A stretch of DNA of 15,850 bases, from NCBI GenBank assembly GCA_031284195.1, contig JAITAI010000245.1, positions 1 through 15,850 on the forward strand, read 5' to 3'. The notes below the pieces were generated by a model that was not told the origin of the DNA, did not search any database, and was given only the letters and a program-made list of their open reading frames with translations. The translations under genes and the position numbers were made by a program. Positions 7,968 through 14,628 of the stretch are shown piece by piece. The first letter of the stretch is position 1. Each line of letters opens with the position of its first letter. The DNA comes from Treponema sp. Its GTDB lineage: Bacteria; Spirochaetota; Spirochaetia; Treponematales; Breznakiellaceae.

Positions 7968-8321
7968 AAAGTGAAAAGGCCCTCTATTCATTAAGGCCGA
8001 AGCAGGGAGCAGTTCTATATTTCTTGCAAACAAAGGCGGAATAAGGGAGAGAACATTCTCAGAGGGTATGGAGGGTCTGTGGTATATGTCTAGAGCTTCC
8101 TGGCCCTTCCTGAAGGCAGGTTACATCTTAAGGTGGCCTTTCGCCTTATGCGTTGAGTAATACCCTGAGCCTGTTTCATGGGTCCGCAGTAATCGATTGT
8201 TGAAACTGGCTCACCTTATTTAGAAAAATCTATTTCTTTGTGGGTATTAGTTGTTTCATTCCCCTTGCCCCACGTAAAACTCTTTTAGTATCTTACATAG
8301 CAGATAGTTTTGCTTCAAACC
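7968..8321. other. Intergenic region upstream of htpG
   Basis: The gap between FKBP and htpG is 416 bases. I see no gene, no clear terminator after FKBP and no CIRCE element. A hairpin-like AAGGTG/CGCCTT at about 8130-8147 lacks a T-run. TTGCCC (8265-8270) with TAGTAT (8286-8291) is a poor promoter candidate because the spacer is only 15 bases. The htpG-proximal hairpin is listed separately. Confidence 0.5.
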
Positions 8322-8349
8322 GCTTACACCAGATTACGATCCGGTAAGC
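8322..8349 (+). promoter_or_regulatory. Hairpin in the htpG leader
   Basis: GCTTAC (8322-8327) pairs with GTAAGC (8344-8349). After a two-base bulge, CAGAT (8330-8334) pairs with ATCCG (8339-8343) with one A-C mismatch around the loop TACG, making a 28-base hairpin. A rival pairing, TTACAC (8324-8329) with GTGTAA (8351-8356), is mutually exclusive with it. The element ends about 21 bases before the AAGGAG ribosome binding site of htpG. It could be an RNA switch, an operator read as DNA, or chance. Confidence 0.4.
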
Positions 8350-8383
8350 AGTGTAATATCATGTATCTAAAAGGAGCCTCATC

Positions 8384-10255
8384 ATGGCACAACACCAGTT
8401 TCAAACCGAAGTAAGTCATCTCTTGCACCTTATTATCCATTCCCTCTATTCCCATCGGGAAATTTTCCTCCGGGAGCTGGTATCCAACGCCTCCGATGCC
8501 CTGGATAAACTCAAGTACCTCACCGTGGCAGAAGAGGCGTATAAAAGTATCAGCTTTGATCCCCGGATCGATATTTCCTTTAATAAGGATGCAAAGACCC
8601 TTAGCATTGCGGATAACGGGATCGGGATGAATGAGTCGGATCTGATTGAGTCCTTGGGGACCATAGCTCGGTCAGGAACTAAGGCGTTTCTGGAAAAACT
8701 GACGGAAGATGTAAAAAAAGACTCCAATCTCATTGGCCAATTCGGGGTGGGATTTTATTCGGCCTTCATGGTTGCGGAAACTATCGAGGTGATAAGCCGT
8801 AAGGCCGGAGAAGGGGACGTCTGGAAATGGACCAGTGATGGTAAGGAGGGTTACACCATAGAAAGCGCCCCTCTAGAAGCTTTGGGGACTCCCCAAGGGA
8901 CCCAGGTAATCCTGCATTTAACCGAAGAAGGAACCGAATATACAAATCGCTGGTCTATTGAAGATATTATCAAACGGTATTCCAACCATGTGGCATTTCC
9001 CATCTACCTGACCTATGACGAGAAAGAGTATGATGATAAAGGTAAAGAAAAGGCTTCTAAGATCAAAACCGAGCGGATCAACTCCGGTACTGCCCTCTGG
9101 CGTCGGGCAAAATCAGAACTCACCGAAACGGATTACACGGAATTTTACAAGCAATTCGGCCATGACACCGAGGATCCCCTGTTCTATATCCACACCAAGG
9201 CTGAGGGAACCCTGGAATATACCACCCTCTTTTACATTCCGAAAAAAGCCCCCTTTGACCTGTACCAGGTGGACTATAAGCCAGGGGTAAAGCTCTATGT
9301 GAAGCGGGTCTTCATCACCGATGATGATAAAGAACTCATGCCCACCTGGCTTCGTTTTGTCCGGGGGGTTATTGATTCAGAGGATCTCCCCCTTAACGTG
9401 AGCCGAGAGATCCTGCAGCAGAACAAGATCCTCCTTAACATCAAAAATGCCTCAGTGAAAAAACTCCTATCAGAGTTCAAGACCCTGTCAGATAATCACA
9501 AGGAAAAGTGGGAGACCTTTATTTCCCAGTTTAACCGGCCCCTCAAGGAAGGGTTGTATCAGGATTTTGCCAACCGGGAGGCTATTCAGGAACTGGTCCG
9601 GTTTAAGAGTACCACCGTAGAAGGGTGGACGAGTTTTGCAGACTATGTTTCCCGGATGAAATCAGACCAAAAGTACCTCTACTATATCACCGGAGGAGAT
9701 GAAAAGACCCTCAAGGCATCTCCTCTGTTGGAAGCCTATACTGCCAAGGGTATTGAAGTACTCATCATGGATGATGAGATCGACGACATTATCATTCCCA
9801 CGGTGAGTAAGTACAAGGAATGGGAACTCAAGGCGGTGAATCGTTCTGGTGCAGACGAAGAACTGGGAGAGAAACGGGACAAACAGGCAGAGAAAGAGCA
9901 TAAGCCGGTGATTGAAAAGCTCAAAAAGGCCCTGGGAGACCGGGTCAAAGAGGTAAAGCTCTCCCGCCGTCTGCACGATTCTCCTTCCTGTATTGTAGCA
10001 GATGAACATGATCCTTCAATCCAGATGGCCGCGATGCTCAAGGCCATGGGACAGACCGAAATGCCGGATGTCAAGCCTATTCTGGAGGTCAACGGGGAAC
10101 ATCCCATTGTGGGGGCTCTCAAAAACACCGAAGATGAACAGCGGATTGCCGATATCGCAGGGGTACTGCTGGATCAGGCGCTCCTGGTTGAAGGGGTTAA
10201 GCTCAAGGACCCTGCGGATTTTGTGAAGCGCCTCAATCGGCTTTTGGTACCATAA
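8384..10255 (+). CDS. htpG: Molecular chaperone HtpG (bacterial Hsp90)
   Basis: A 623-residue cytosolic, dimeric, ATP-driven chaperone, essentially the length of E. coli HtpG. The N-terminal GHKL ATPase domain carries FLRELVSNASDAL with catalytic E31 and N35, the ATP-binding D77 in ADNGIGM, GTIARSGTKAF (92-102) and the lid motif GQFGVGFYSAF (118-128). The middle domain has LPLNVSREILQQNK, with the arginine that contacts ATP, and the C-terminal dimerisation domain follows. The ATG at 8384 has AAGGAG at 8371-8376, seven bases upstream. A cupin gene follows after 19 bases and is probably co-transcribed. No sigma-32-like promoter or HrcA site is seen; a hairpin just upstream may be regulatory. 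Confidence 0.98.
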   Translation: MAQHQFQTEVSHLLHLIIHSLYSHREIFLRELVSNASDALDKLKYLTVAEEAYKSISFDPRIDISFNKDAKTLSIADNGIGMNESDLIESLGTIARSGTKAFLEKLTEDVKKDSNLIGQFGVGFYSAFMVAETIEVISRKAGEGDVWKWTSDGKEGYTIESAPLEALGTPQGTQVILHLTEEGTEYTNRWSIEDIIKRYSNHVAFPIYLTYDEKEYDDKGKEKASKIKTERINSGTALWRRAKSELTETDYTEFYKQFGHDTEDPLFYIHTKAEGTLEYTTLFYIPKKAPFDLYQVDYKPGVKLYVKRVFITDDDKELMPTWLRFVRGVIDSEDLPLNVSREILQQNKILLNIKNASVKKLLSEFKTLSDNHKEKWETFISQFNRPLKEGLYQDFANREAIQELVRFKSTTVEGWTSFADYVSRMKSDQKYLYYITGGDEKTLKASPLLEAYTAKGIEVLIMDDEIDDIIIPTVSKYKEWELKAVNRSGADEELGEKRDKQAEKEHKPVIEKLKKALGDRVKEVKLSRRLHDSPSCIVADEHDPSIQMAAMLKAMGQTEMPDVKPILEVNGEHPIVGALKNTEDEQRIADIAGVLLDQALLVEGVKLKDPADFVKRLNRLLVP

Positions 10256-10274
10256 TTAACCTTAAGGAGTAAGT

Positions 10275-10631
10275 ATGATTATACAGCGAAATGATATGAA
10301 GGTAGAATACAAAGAGCGCATGCGAGAGGGAAAGGGGACCGTTACAGTAACCCATTGGGTAGACGAAAGTACCCAGCAGCATGCCCGGCTCTTGGCGGAA
10401 CTGAGTTTACCTCCGGGGGCTTCCATTGGTCTTCACCAGCACAATGGGGAGACCGAATACTTTTGTATCTTGGCAGGGACCGGGGTGGTTAATGACGACG
10501 GTAAGGAGACTTTGGTTAGGCCTGGGGATGTGGTGATTACCGGAAATGGGGCTTCCCACAGTATTAGCAATTCAGGTACGGTTCCCCTGGTGCTTCATGG
10601 GATAATTATTACCTACGGACCGTCCTCATAG
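10275..10631 (+). CDS. Small single-domain cupin protein
   Basis: A 118-residue cytosolic beta-barrel of the cupin superfamily. Motif 1 is complete: G48-x5-H54-x-H56-x4-E61-x6-G68. Motif 2 reads G84-x5-G90-x-G92-x2-H95-x3-N99; the usual proline is Gly90 but the fourth metal ligand H95 is kept. All four ligands (H54, H56, E61, H95) are present, so it should bind a divalent metal such as Mn, Fe or Ni. The ATG at 10275 has AAGGAG ten bases upstream and starts 19 bases after htpG. Such stand-alone cupins range from sugar isomerases to dioxygenases and sensors, so the activity cannot be assigned. Pairing with htpG suggests shared expression, not necessarily a shared task. Confidence 0.88.
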   Translation: MIIQRNDMKVEYKERMREGKGTVTVTHWVDESTQQHARLLAELSLPPGASIGLHQHNGETEYFCILAGTGVVNDDGKETLVRPGDVVITGNGASHSISNSGTVPLVLHGIIITYGPSS

Positions 10632-10642
10632 GGGATGGGTAC

Positions 10643-10680
10643 TAGAAAAAGTAGAAGCCTGGTTCCCCGCTTTTTTTCTA
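10643..10680 (+). terminator. Probable terminator of the htpG-cupin operon
   Basis: TAGAAAAAG (10643-10651) is complementary to the end of CTTTTTTTCTA (10670-10680), allowing a two-base bulge; the inner GAAGC (10654-10658) can also pair with GCTTT around a GC-rich loop. The run of seven T at 10671-10677 supports intrinsic termination 12 to 50 bases after the cupin stop codon. The stem is imperfect. Confidence 0.5.
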
Positions 10681-10692
10681 CAAAATGAGTAA

Positions 10693-10734
10693 TGGGGGCT
10701 TTTTTCAAATCTGACCTTTATGAAAAAGCCTCCA
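10693..10734. repeat. Imperfect inverted repeat, 14-pair stem
   Basis: TGGGGGCTTTTTTCA (10693-10707) and TGAAAAAGCCTCCA (10721-10734) are complementary apart from one bulged T and one G opposite T, around a 13-base loop. Neither strand has a T-run after the stem, and the AT-rich part is on the loop side, so this is not a standard intrinsic terminator. Confidence 0.55.
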
Positions 10735-10934
10735 TATAGAGAAAATAGAAAAACCTTTCACCTCAATAACCAACATAATACCCGGTGAATTCTTATGACG
10801 CTTTATAAAGGTTATCATAAAACCTTCCCCTGGACGATTTCAGCCCGTAAGTCCTCGTCCTGTTCCAAAACATACCCATAATAAAGTTCTTGCATCCATA
10901 GCTCATGTTATTTCCTTGAGTAATGGAGATACTC
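10735..10934. other. Gap upstream of the radical SAM gene
   Basis: Together with the two structures before it, this fills the 338-base gap between the cupin and radical SAM genes. The minus strand carries a 26-codon frame (10895-10815) whose translation reads like the end of a real protein (QELYYGYVLEQDEDLRAEI) but has no good ribosome binding site. It may be a decayed gene end. Nothing else is evident. Confidence 0.4.
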
Positions 10935-10963
10935 TTGTCATTTATACTAAACTAATGTATAGT
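10935..10963 (+). promoter_or_regulatory. Sigma-70 promoter predicting a leaderless radical SAM mRNA
   Basis: TTGTCA (10935-10940) and TATAGT (10958-10963) are separated by exactly 17 bases, each matching five of six consensus positions. Six bases after the -10 box comes the A of the ATG at 10970, the expected transcription start. No ribosome binding site precedes that ATG, which fits a leaderless transcript. Confidence 0.65.
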
Positions 10964-10969
10964 ACTATT

Positions 10970-12241
10970 ATGGACTTGGAAGAAAAGTTATCCATTCTAG
11001 CAGGGGCGGCAAAATATGATGCATCCTGTGCATCCAGCGGGAGCGGCGCTCCCCAGGGAAGCAGGCATGTTCAGGCCGGTTCTGGAGGTTTTGGGGTCAG
11101 CAATCCGATTGGGGTATGCCATAGTTGGACCGGAGATGGCCGCTGCATTAGCCTCTTAAAGGTCCTCTATTCCAATGTATGCCGGTTTGACTGCGCTTAC
11201 TGCGTGCATCGGATCTCCGCAGATACGAAACGAGCCTCCTTTACTACGGATGAACTGATACGCCTGACCTGCGCATTATACCAGCGTAATTATGTGGAAG
11301 GGCTTTTTCTTTCTTCCGGGATTTTCGCGGATCCCGATATGGTCATGGAACGGCTCATTGCTACGGCGAAGAAACTGCGGACCGAGGCAGGTTATGGCGG
11401 CTATATTCATCTCAAAATCATCCCTGGAGTTGGGGAGACCCTGATCCGTGAAGCAGGACGTTGGGCAGACCGCTTGAGCGCCAATATCGAATTACCGACA
11501 GACCAGAGCCTCCAAACCCTGGCTCCCCAGAAGTCAGGGAAGGTTATTTTTCAGGCCATGGAGGATGTGTTACAACTAGGCGCTCAATACGGGGAAGACC
11601 GGAAACGGATCAAAACAACGCCGGTCTTTGCCCCTGCAGGCCAAAGTACCCAACTTATCGTTGGCGCCACTGCGGATGATGATCGACAGATCCTGGCCTT
11701 ATCAGCCTCCCTCTACCGGAAATTTGCCCTTCGGCGGGTGTATTATTCAGCCTTTATCCCTGTAGGCGTTTCCGGTGAAGGTATCCCGGACTCACGGCTG
11801 CCGGATATTCCCGGACCTCCCCTAGTCAGGGAACACCGGCTCTACCAGGCGGATTGGCTACTCCGGTTCTACCATTTTAGTGCTGGTGAAATCCTGGATC
11901 CGGCTACTCCCTATCTGGATACCCATCTAGACCCCAAAACTGCCTGGGCCATCCAACACCTCGACCAATTCCCCCTGGAGGTTTCCACTGCGGATTATGA
12001 GGCCCTGCTCAGGGTTCCCGGTATTGGAGCGACTTCAGGCAGGCGTATCATCGAGACCAGGCGTTCCCGGTCCCTTTCCTTCGATGGACTCCGTCGTCTC
12101 GGGGTCATCCTCAAGCGGGCCCGTTACTTTATCACCCTGGCAGGGGCCTTCCTGGATCGGCCTGACGACCCCAATAGACTCCGGGATATGCTTTCGGATT
12201 CTGAGGGCCCTGGTTTACAGCTTCCTCTTTTTGATTTTTAG
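10970..12241 (+). CDS. Radical SAM protein of the DNA modification/repair pair, with helix-hairpin-helix end
   Basis: A 423-residue protein of the family usually named putative DNA modification/repair radical SAM protein. It opens with the family's EEKLSILAGAAKYDASCASSG and has the 4Fe-4S motif C71-x3-C75-x2-C78, which cleaves S-adenosylmethionine to a radical. GLFLSSGIF and GGYIHLKIIPG follow, and then a helix-hairpin-helix at VPGIG (349-353) expected to touch DNA. It ends QLPLFDF; QLPLF (417-421) resembles a sliding-clamp-binding peptide. Extra cysteines at C20, C50 and C59 may be structural or cluster ligands. I chose ATG 10970 because the family begins there and a promoter lies immediately upstream; the frame can be extended to TTG 10916 but without a ribosome binding site. 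It is followed after 16 bases by its usual partner, a DUF4130 gene. The substrate of the family is not known to me. Confidence 0.93.
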   Translation: MDLEEKLSILAGAAKYDASCASSGSGAPQGSRHVQAGSGGFGVSNPIGVCHSWTGDGRCISLLKVLYSNVCRFDCAYCVHRISADTKRASFTTDELIRLTCALYQRNYVEGLFLSSGIFADPDMVMERLIATAKKLRTEAGYGGYIHLKIIPGVGETLIREAGRWADRLSANIELPTDQSLQTLAPQKSGKVIFQAMEDVLQLGAQYGEDRKRIKTTPVFAPAGQSTQLIVGATADDDRQILALSASLYRKFALRRVYYSAFIPVGVSGEGIPDSRLPDIPGPPLVREHRLYQADWLLRFYHFSAGEILDPATPYLDTHLDPKTAWAIQHLDQFPLEVSTADYEALLRVPGIGATSGRRIIETRRSRSLSFDGLRRLGVILKRARYFITLAGAFLDRPDDPNRLRDMLSDSEGPGLQLPLFDF

Positions 12242-12257
12242 GTTTCATGGCAGTGGT

Positions 12258-13103
12258 ATGGGAAGGTTTGAAGTATCTTATGATGGGAGTCTTACCAGTC
12301 TCTTTACCCTCTTGGCTCGGTTTTCCGGGGATATGCCCCAACGGCCCGTTGATCCCGCTGACCAAGAACAACTCGAACTTTTTAGTGAACCCCTTGCAGG
12401 CTCCTTGTGTACCTTGCCTGGTTATCCTGCTACCTGTTCTATAGACCTAGTAGAACTGTATGAAGTTTCGGTCCAGGCCTATGATACCTGCCTCTATGCC
12501 TGGATGAGTGAATGTGCTATCCCAGGGGAGATTATCCGTTTTGCTAAAAAGGTACTTGCTACTGCCAAGATCACAGGAAGAAGCGTTCCAGGGGGTATGG
12601 GATCTTTTGAGGTTCGGGTCGCAGCGGAACAGGTCCTCACCGATAGGGGAGATCCAGGTACTAAGGTCGTATTGGAAGCAGCGGCCAAGGTCAGGCATGA
12701 GCAGCACCGTCTCATGGGATTCCTCCGGTTTAGCCCTAATAAGGCGGGGATCTACACGGCTCGATGCGCACCGGACCATTTTACCCTCCCTATCTTGGCC
12801 CGTCATTTCACCCTGCGGTTTGGTACCTTACCGTGGGCTATCATTGATGAGAAAAGACGGATCTCCTTGATGCGAACCTACGGAGAAGAACCTCGGCTGA
12901 TTTCCGGGGTGGAAATACCGGATCAGGAGAGGCGTAAATCAGGATCCGCTGATGTATTCGATGCTGGACAAGACTGGGAACAACTATGGCGACAGTATCA
13001 CCGGTCTATAAATCAGGAAAACCGAAAAAGACTGGCATTACAGCGTCAGTTCATGCCGGTCCGGTATTGGAGGTATCTGGTAGAAATGACTGAACCAGAG
13101 TAA
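12258..13103 (+). CDS. DUF4130 family putative DNA metabolism protein, partner of the radical SAM protein
   Basis: A 281-residue member of the DUF4130 (TIGR03915-type) family, found beside the radical SAM protein above. Family landmarks are YDGS (8-11), HRLMGFLRF (150-158), the block APDHFTLPILARHFTLRFG (171-189) followed by LPWAIID (191-197), and the C-terminal FMPVRYWRYL (265-274). Many relatives are fused to a uracil-DNA-glycosylase-like domain; this one ends where the DUF4130 region ends, so that domain is absent and no separate glycosylase gene is in the window. QLELF (38-42) matches the clamp-binding peptide form, though an LF pair near here may be a family feature. ATG 12258 is the first start giving the family N-terminus; the frame is open far upstream, but that part is the radical SAM gene read out of frame. 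The ribosome binding site is weak, suggesting translational coupling across the 16-base gap. Confidence 0.88.
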   Translation: MGRFEVSYDGSLTSLFTLLARFSGDMPQRPVDPADQEQLELFSEPLAGSLCTLPGYPATCSIDLVELYEVSVQAYDTCLYAWMSECAIPGEIIRFAKKVLATAKITGRSVPGGMGSFEVRVAAEQVLTDRGDPGTKVVLEAAAKVRHEQHRLMGFLRFSPNKAGIYTARCAPDHFTLPILARHFTLRFGTLPWAIIDEKRRISLMRTYGEEPRLISGVEIPDQERRKSGSADVFDAGQDWEQLWRQYHRSINQENRKRLALQRQFMPVRYWRYLVEMTEPE

Positions 13104-13164
13104 TCATAAGAGAAAAAACATTCCCCTATGTTCCGTCTATAGGATAATGGCAAGACAAAGGATT

Positions 13165-13204
13165 GGGGAGGCATGAAAGGGCTGGTCCCTCCACCTGTTT
13201 TTTA
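13165..13204 (+). terminator. Probable terminator of the radical SAM-DUF4130 operon
   Basis: GGGAGG (13166-13171) pairs with CCCTCC (13187-13192) around a 15-base loop, within which AGGG (13178-13181) offers an alternative stem. A run of six T follows (13198-13203) after five bases, about 60 bases past the DUF4130 stop. The gap before the T-run makes it weaker than a textbook case. Confidence 0.45.
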
Positions 13205-13398
13205 AAAAGGAGCAAGGTCTACAGAAAATCCGGTTTCCCCCTATGAGCATAGCTCGCCGGCTTTGGGAGCCTAACAGTCTTGGATGGGTTTCAGGGTGAG
13301 CAGGACGTTTTCGAACTTTCAGCTGCTGATTCCTAGAGGTTTTGTGTTTTTTTTCAAACGGTCAGATGGTGCAAAAGGTTCTTTATCCTAAATTATAT
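13205..13398. other. Unassigned part of the intergenic region before dctP
   Basis: The full gap 13104-13456 is 353 bases. Apart from the terminator candidate and the dctP promoter I see only very short imperfect inverted repeats (for example GGCT/AGCC near 13260) and a run of eight T near 13350. I find no gene. Confidence 0.5.
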
Positions 13399-13427
13399 TT
13401 GACATGCTTATAGGGGTATGGTAAAAT
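13399..13427 (+). promoter_or_regulatory. Strong sigma-70 promoter for dctP
   Basis: A perfect TTGACA (13399-13404) and TAAAAT (13422-13427, five of six matches) are separated by exactly 17 bases. The expected start near 13434 leaves a leader of about 23 bases containing GGAGGAA before the ATG at 13457. This is the best promoter in the window and fits an abundant binding protein. Confidence 0.8.
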
Positions 13428-13456
13428 AATTACAAAACAAACAATTGGAGGAACGT

Positions 13457-14488
13457 ATGAAAATGGTAAAGTACGCAGTATGTGCGGCTTTAGGGATGCT
13501 CCTTGCGGTAGGCAGTGTATTCGCAGGAGGCAGTAAGCAGCAGAGCGGCGGTGGTAGTCAATCAGGGGCTCAGGCAGCGAAGATTAAGGTTATCTTCGCA
13601 GGAACCGAAGCCGCTACCACGGGTCAAAGCCGTATGATGCAGGAGGTAGCGGACAAGCTGAATGCCACGGGTCGCTTTGAGGCGGATGTTCAGATCAATG
13701 GCGCCCTTTCCAATGACACCGATAACCTGGTAACCCAGGCGAAAACCGGAGTACCCTTGGTGGTCCCTTCGGATCCGGGCAGACTGGCGAGCCAATTCAA
13801 CATCCCAGACCTTAATATCCTGATGGCTCCCTATGTGTTGACGGATATGGCGGTTTTGCAGAAACTACCCGACACCCCGATCTTTAAAGAGTGGCAGGCC
13901 AAGCTTGAAGCCCAGGGGATTACCTTTGTAGCGGACATGTACAACGGCTTCCGTAGTTTCTACACCATCAATCCGGTTACGACCGTGGCTGATCTCAGTG
14001 GTTTACGGATCCGCGGTTTCGGGAACAACATCGGTAATGCCCTTGCCAAGTACCTGGGTTTTGCGAATATTGGTATACCCTGGGGTGAAGTGCTTCCGGG
14101 CATTCAGCAGAAAACCCTGGACGGCTGTGAAGTCCAGGTCGCTACTGCGTACGGTTCAGCTATCTACGAAGTTACCAAGAACTTGGCTTTGACTAAGCAC
14201 TACATGCTCCAGTCATCTTTCGTCTGTTCGACTGCCTTGCTTAATCAGATGCCGGAAGCGGACAAGAAAGTGTTCCTGGACACCATCCGGGAAACTGCTC
14301 AGAAATACAGCGGGATTATTGCACAAGAAGAAGCTGGTTATTATCAGCAGATGAAAGACAAGGGGGTTACCATCACCGAAGTCAATCTGCAGGAATTCCA
14401 GGCTGCTCTAGCGCCACTCTACACTAACAACGATCTGGGCTTCTCCCCGGGCCTCAAGGACCGTTTGTTCCAAGAATTGGGTCTTTAA
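13457..14488 (+). CDS. dctP: TRAP transporter solute-binding protein DctP
   Basis: A 343-residue periplasmic receptor that captures a solute, usually an organic acid, and hands it to the DctQ/DctM permease. Residues 1-23 are a signal peptide with probable cleavage after VFA; no lipobox cysteine follows, so it should be soluble. A Gly/Ser/Gln linker (24-38) leads into the DctP fold. The conserved region after the helical hinge has LSGLRIRG (170-177), whose arginine normally binds the substrate carboxylate, and GEVLPGIQQKTLDGCE (200-215), the position of the family's DG-E motif. ATG 13457 follows GGAGGAA (13447-13453); an in-frame TTG at 13445 would precede that site and is unlikely. It has its own strong promoter and terminator. 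Carboxylate substrates are likely but the exact ligand cannot be told. Confidence 0.94.
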   Translation: MKMVKYAVCAALGMLLAVGSVFAGGSKQQSGGGSQSGAQAAKIKVIFAGTEAATTGQSRMMQEVADKLNATGRFEADVQINGALSNDTDNLVTQAKTGVPLVVPSDPGRLASQFNIPDLNILMAPYVLTDMAVLQKLPDTPIFKEWQAKLEAQGITFVADMYNGFRSFYTINPVTTVADLSGLRIRGFGNNIGNALAKYLGFANIGIPWGEVLPGIQQKTLDGCEVQVATAYGSAIYEVTKNLALTKHYMLQSSFVCSTALLNQMPEADKKVFLDTIRETAQKYSGIIAQEEAGYYQQMKDKGVTITEVNLQEFQAALAPLYTNNDLGFSPGLKDRLFQELGL

Positions 14489-14504
14489 TTTTTAATTAAT
14501 CTAA

Positions 14505-14537
14505 AGCCGGGGCGCCGTTCCCCGGCTATTTTTCTTT
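14505..14537 (+). terminator. Intrinsic terminator between dctP and dctQ
   Basis: AGCCGGGG (14505-14512) and CCCCGGCT (14520-14527) form a perfect eight-pair stem around a seven-base loop, followed by A, five T, C and three T. It lies 16 bases after the dctP stop codon, inside the transporter cluster, and should make dctP mRNA more abundant than permease mRNA. Confidence 0.9.
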
Positions 14538-14561
14538 AAGAGATACTAGGAATCAATGGCA

Positions 14562-14570
14562 TGATATAAT
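14562..14570 (+). promoter_or_regulatory. Extended -10 promoter for dctQM
   Basis: TATAAT (14565-14570) is a perfect -10 hexamer preceded by TG one base upstream, making an extended -10 element. No recognisable -35 box lies 17 bases upstream. The predicted start near 14577 leaves about 52 bases before the dctQ ATG, with AAGGGA (14615-14620) as ribosome binding site. Confidence 0.6.
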
Positions 14571-14628
14571 CAGCCGGTCCAACATTCCGCGTATGCGGGA
14601 TTAATCAAACCTTGAAGGGATAATTCCC

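Noticed and set aside
8200..8228. TTGAAA at 8200-8205 as the htpG -35 box
   Set aside because: No acceptable -10 hexamer lies 16-18 bases downstream.
10693..10734. The inverted repeat as an intrinsic terminator
   Set aside because: No T-run follows the stem on either strand, and the AT-rich part of the stem is next to the loop, not at the base.
11997..12257. The DUF4130 frame stays open for 87 codons upstream of ATG 12258, inside the radical SAM gene
   Set aside because: That stretch encodes the conserved helix-hairpin-helix end of the radical SAM protein in another frame, and DUF4130 proteins begin with the segment leading to YDGS, which starts at 12258.
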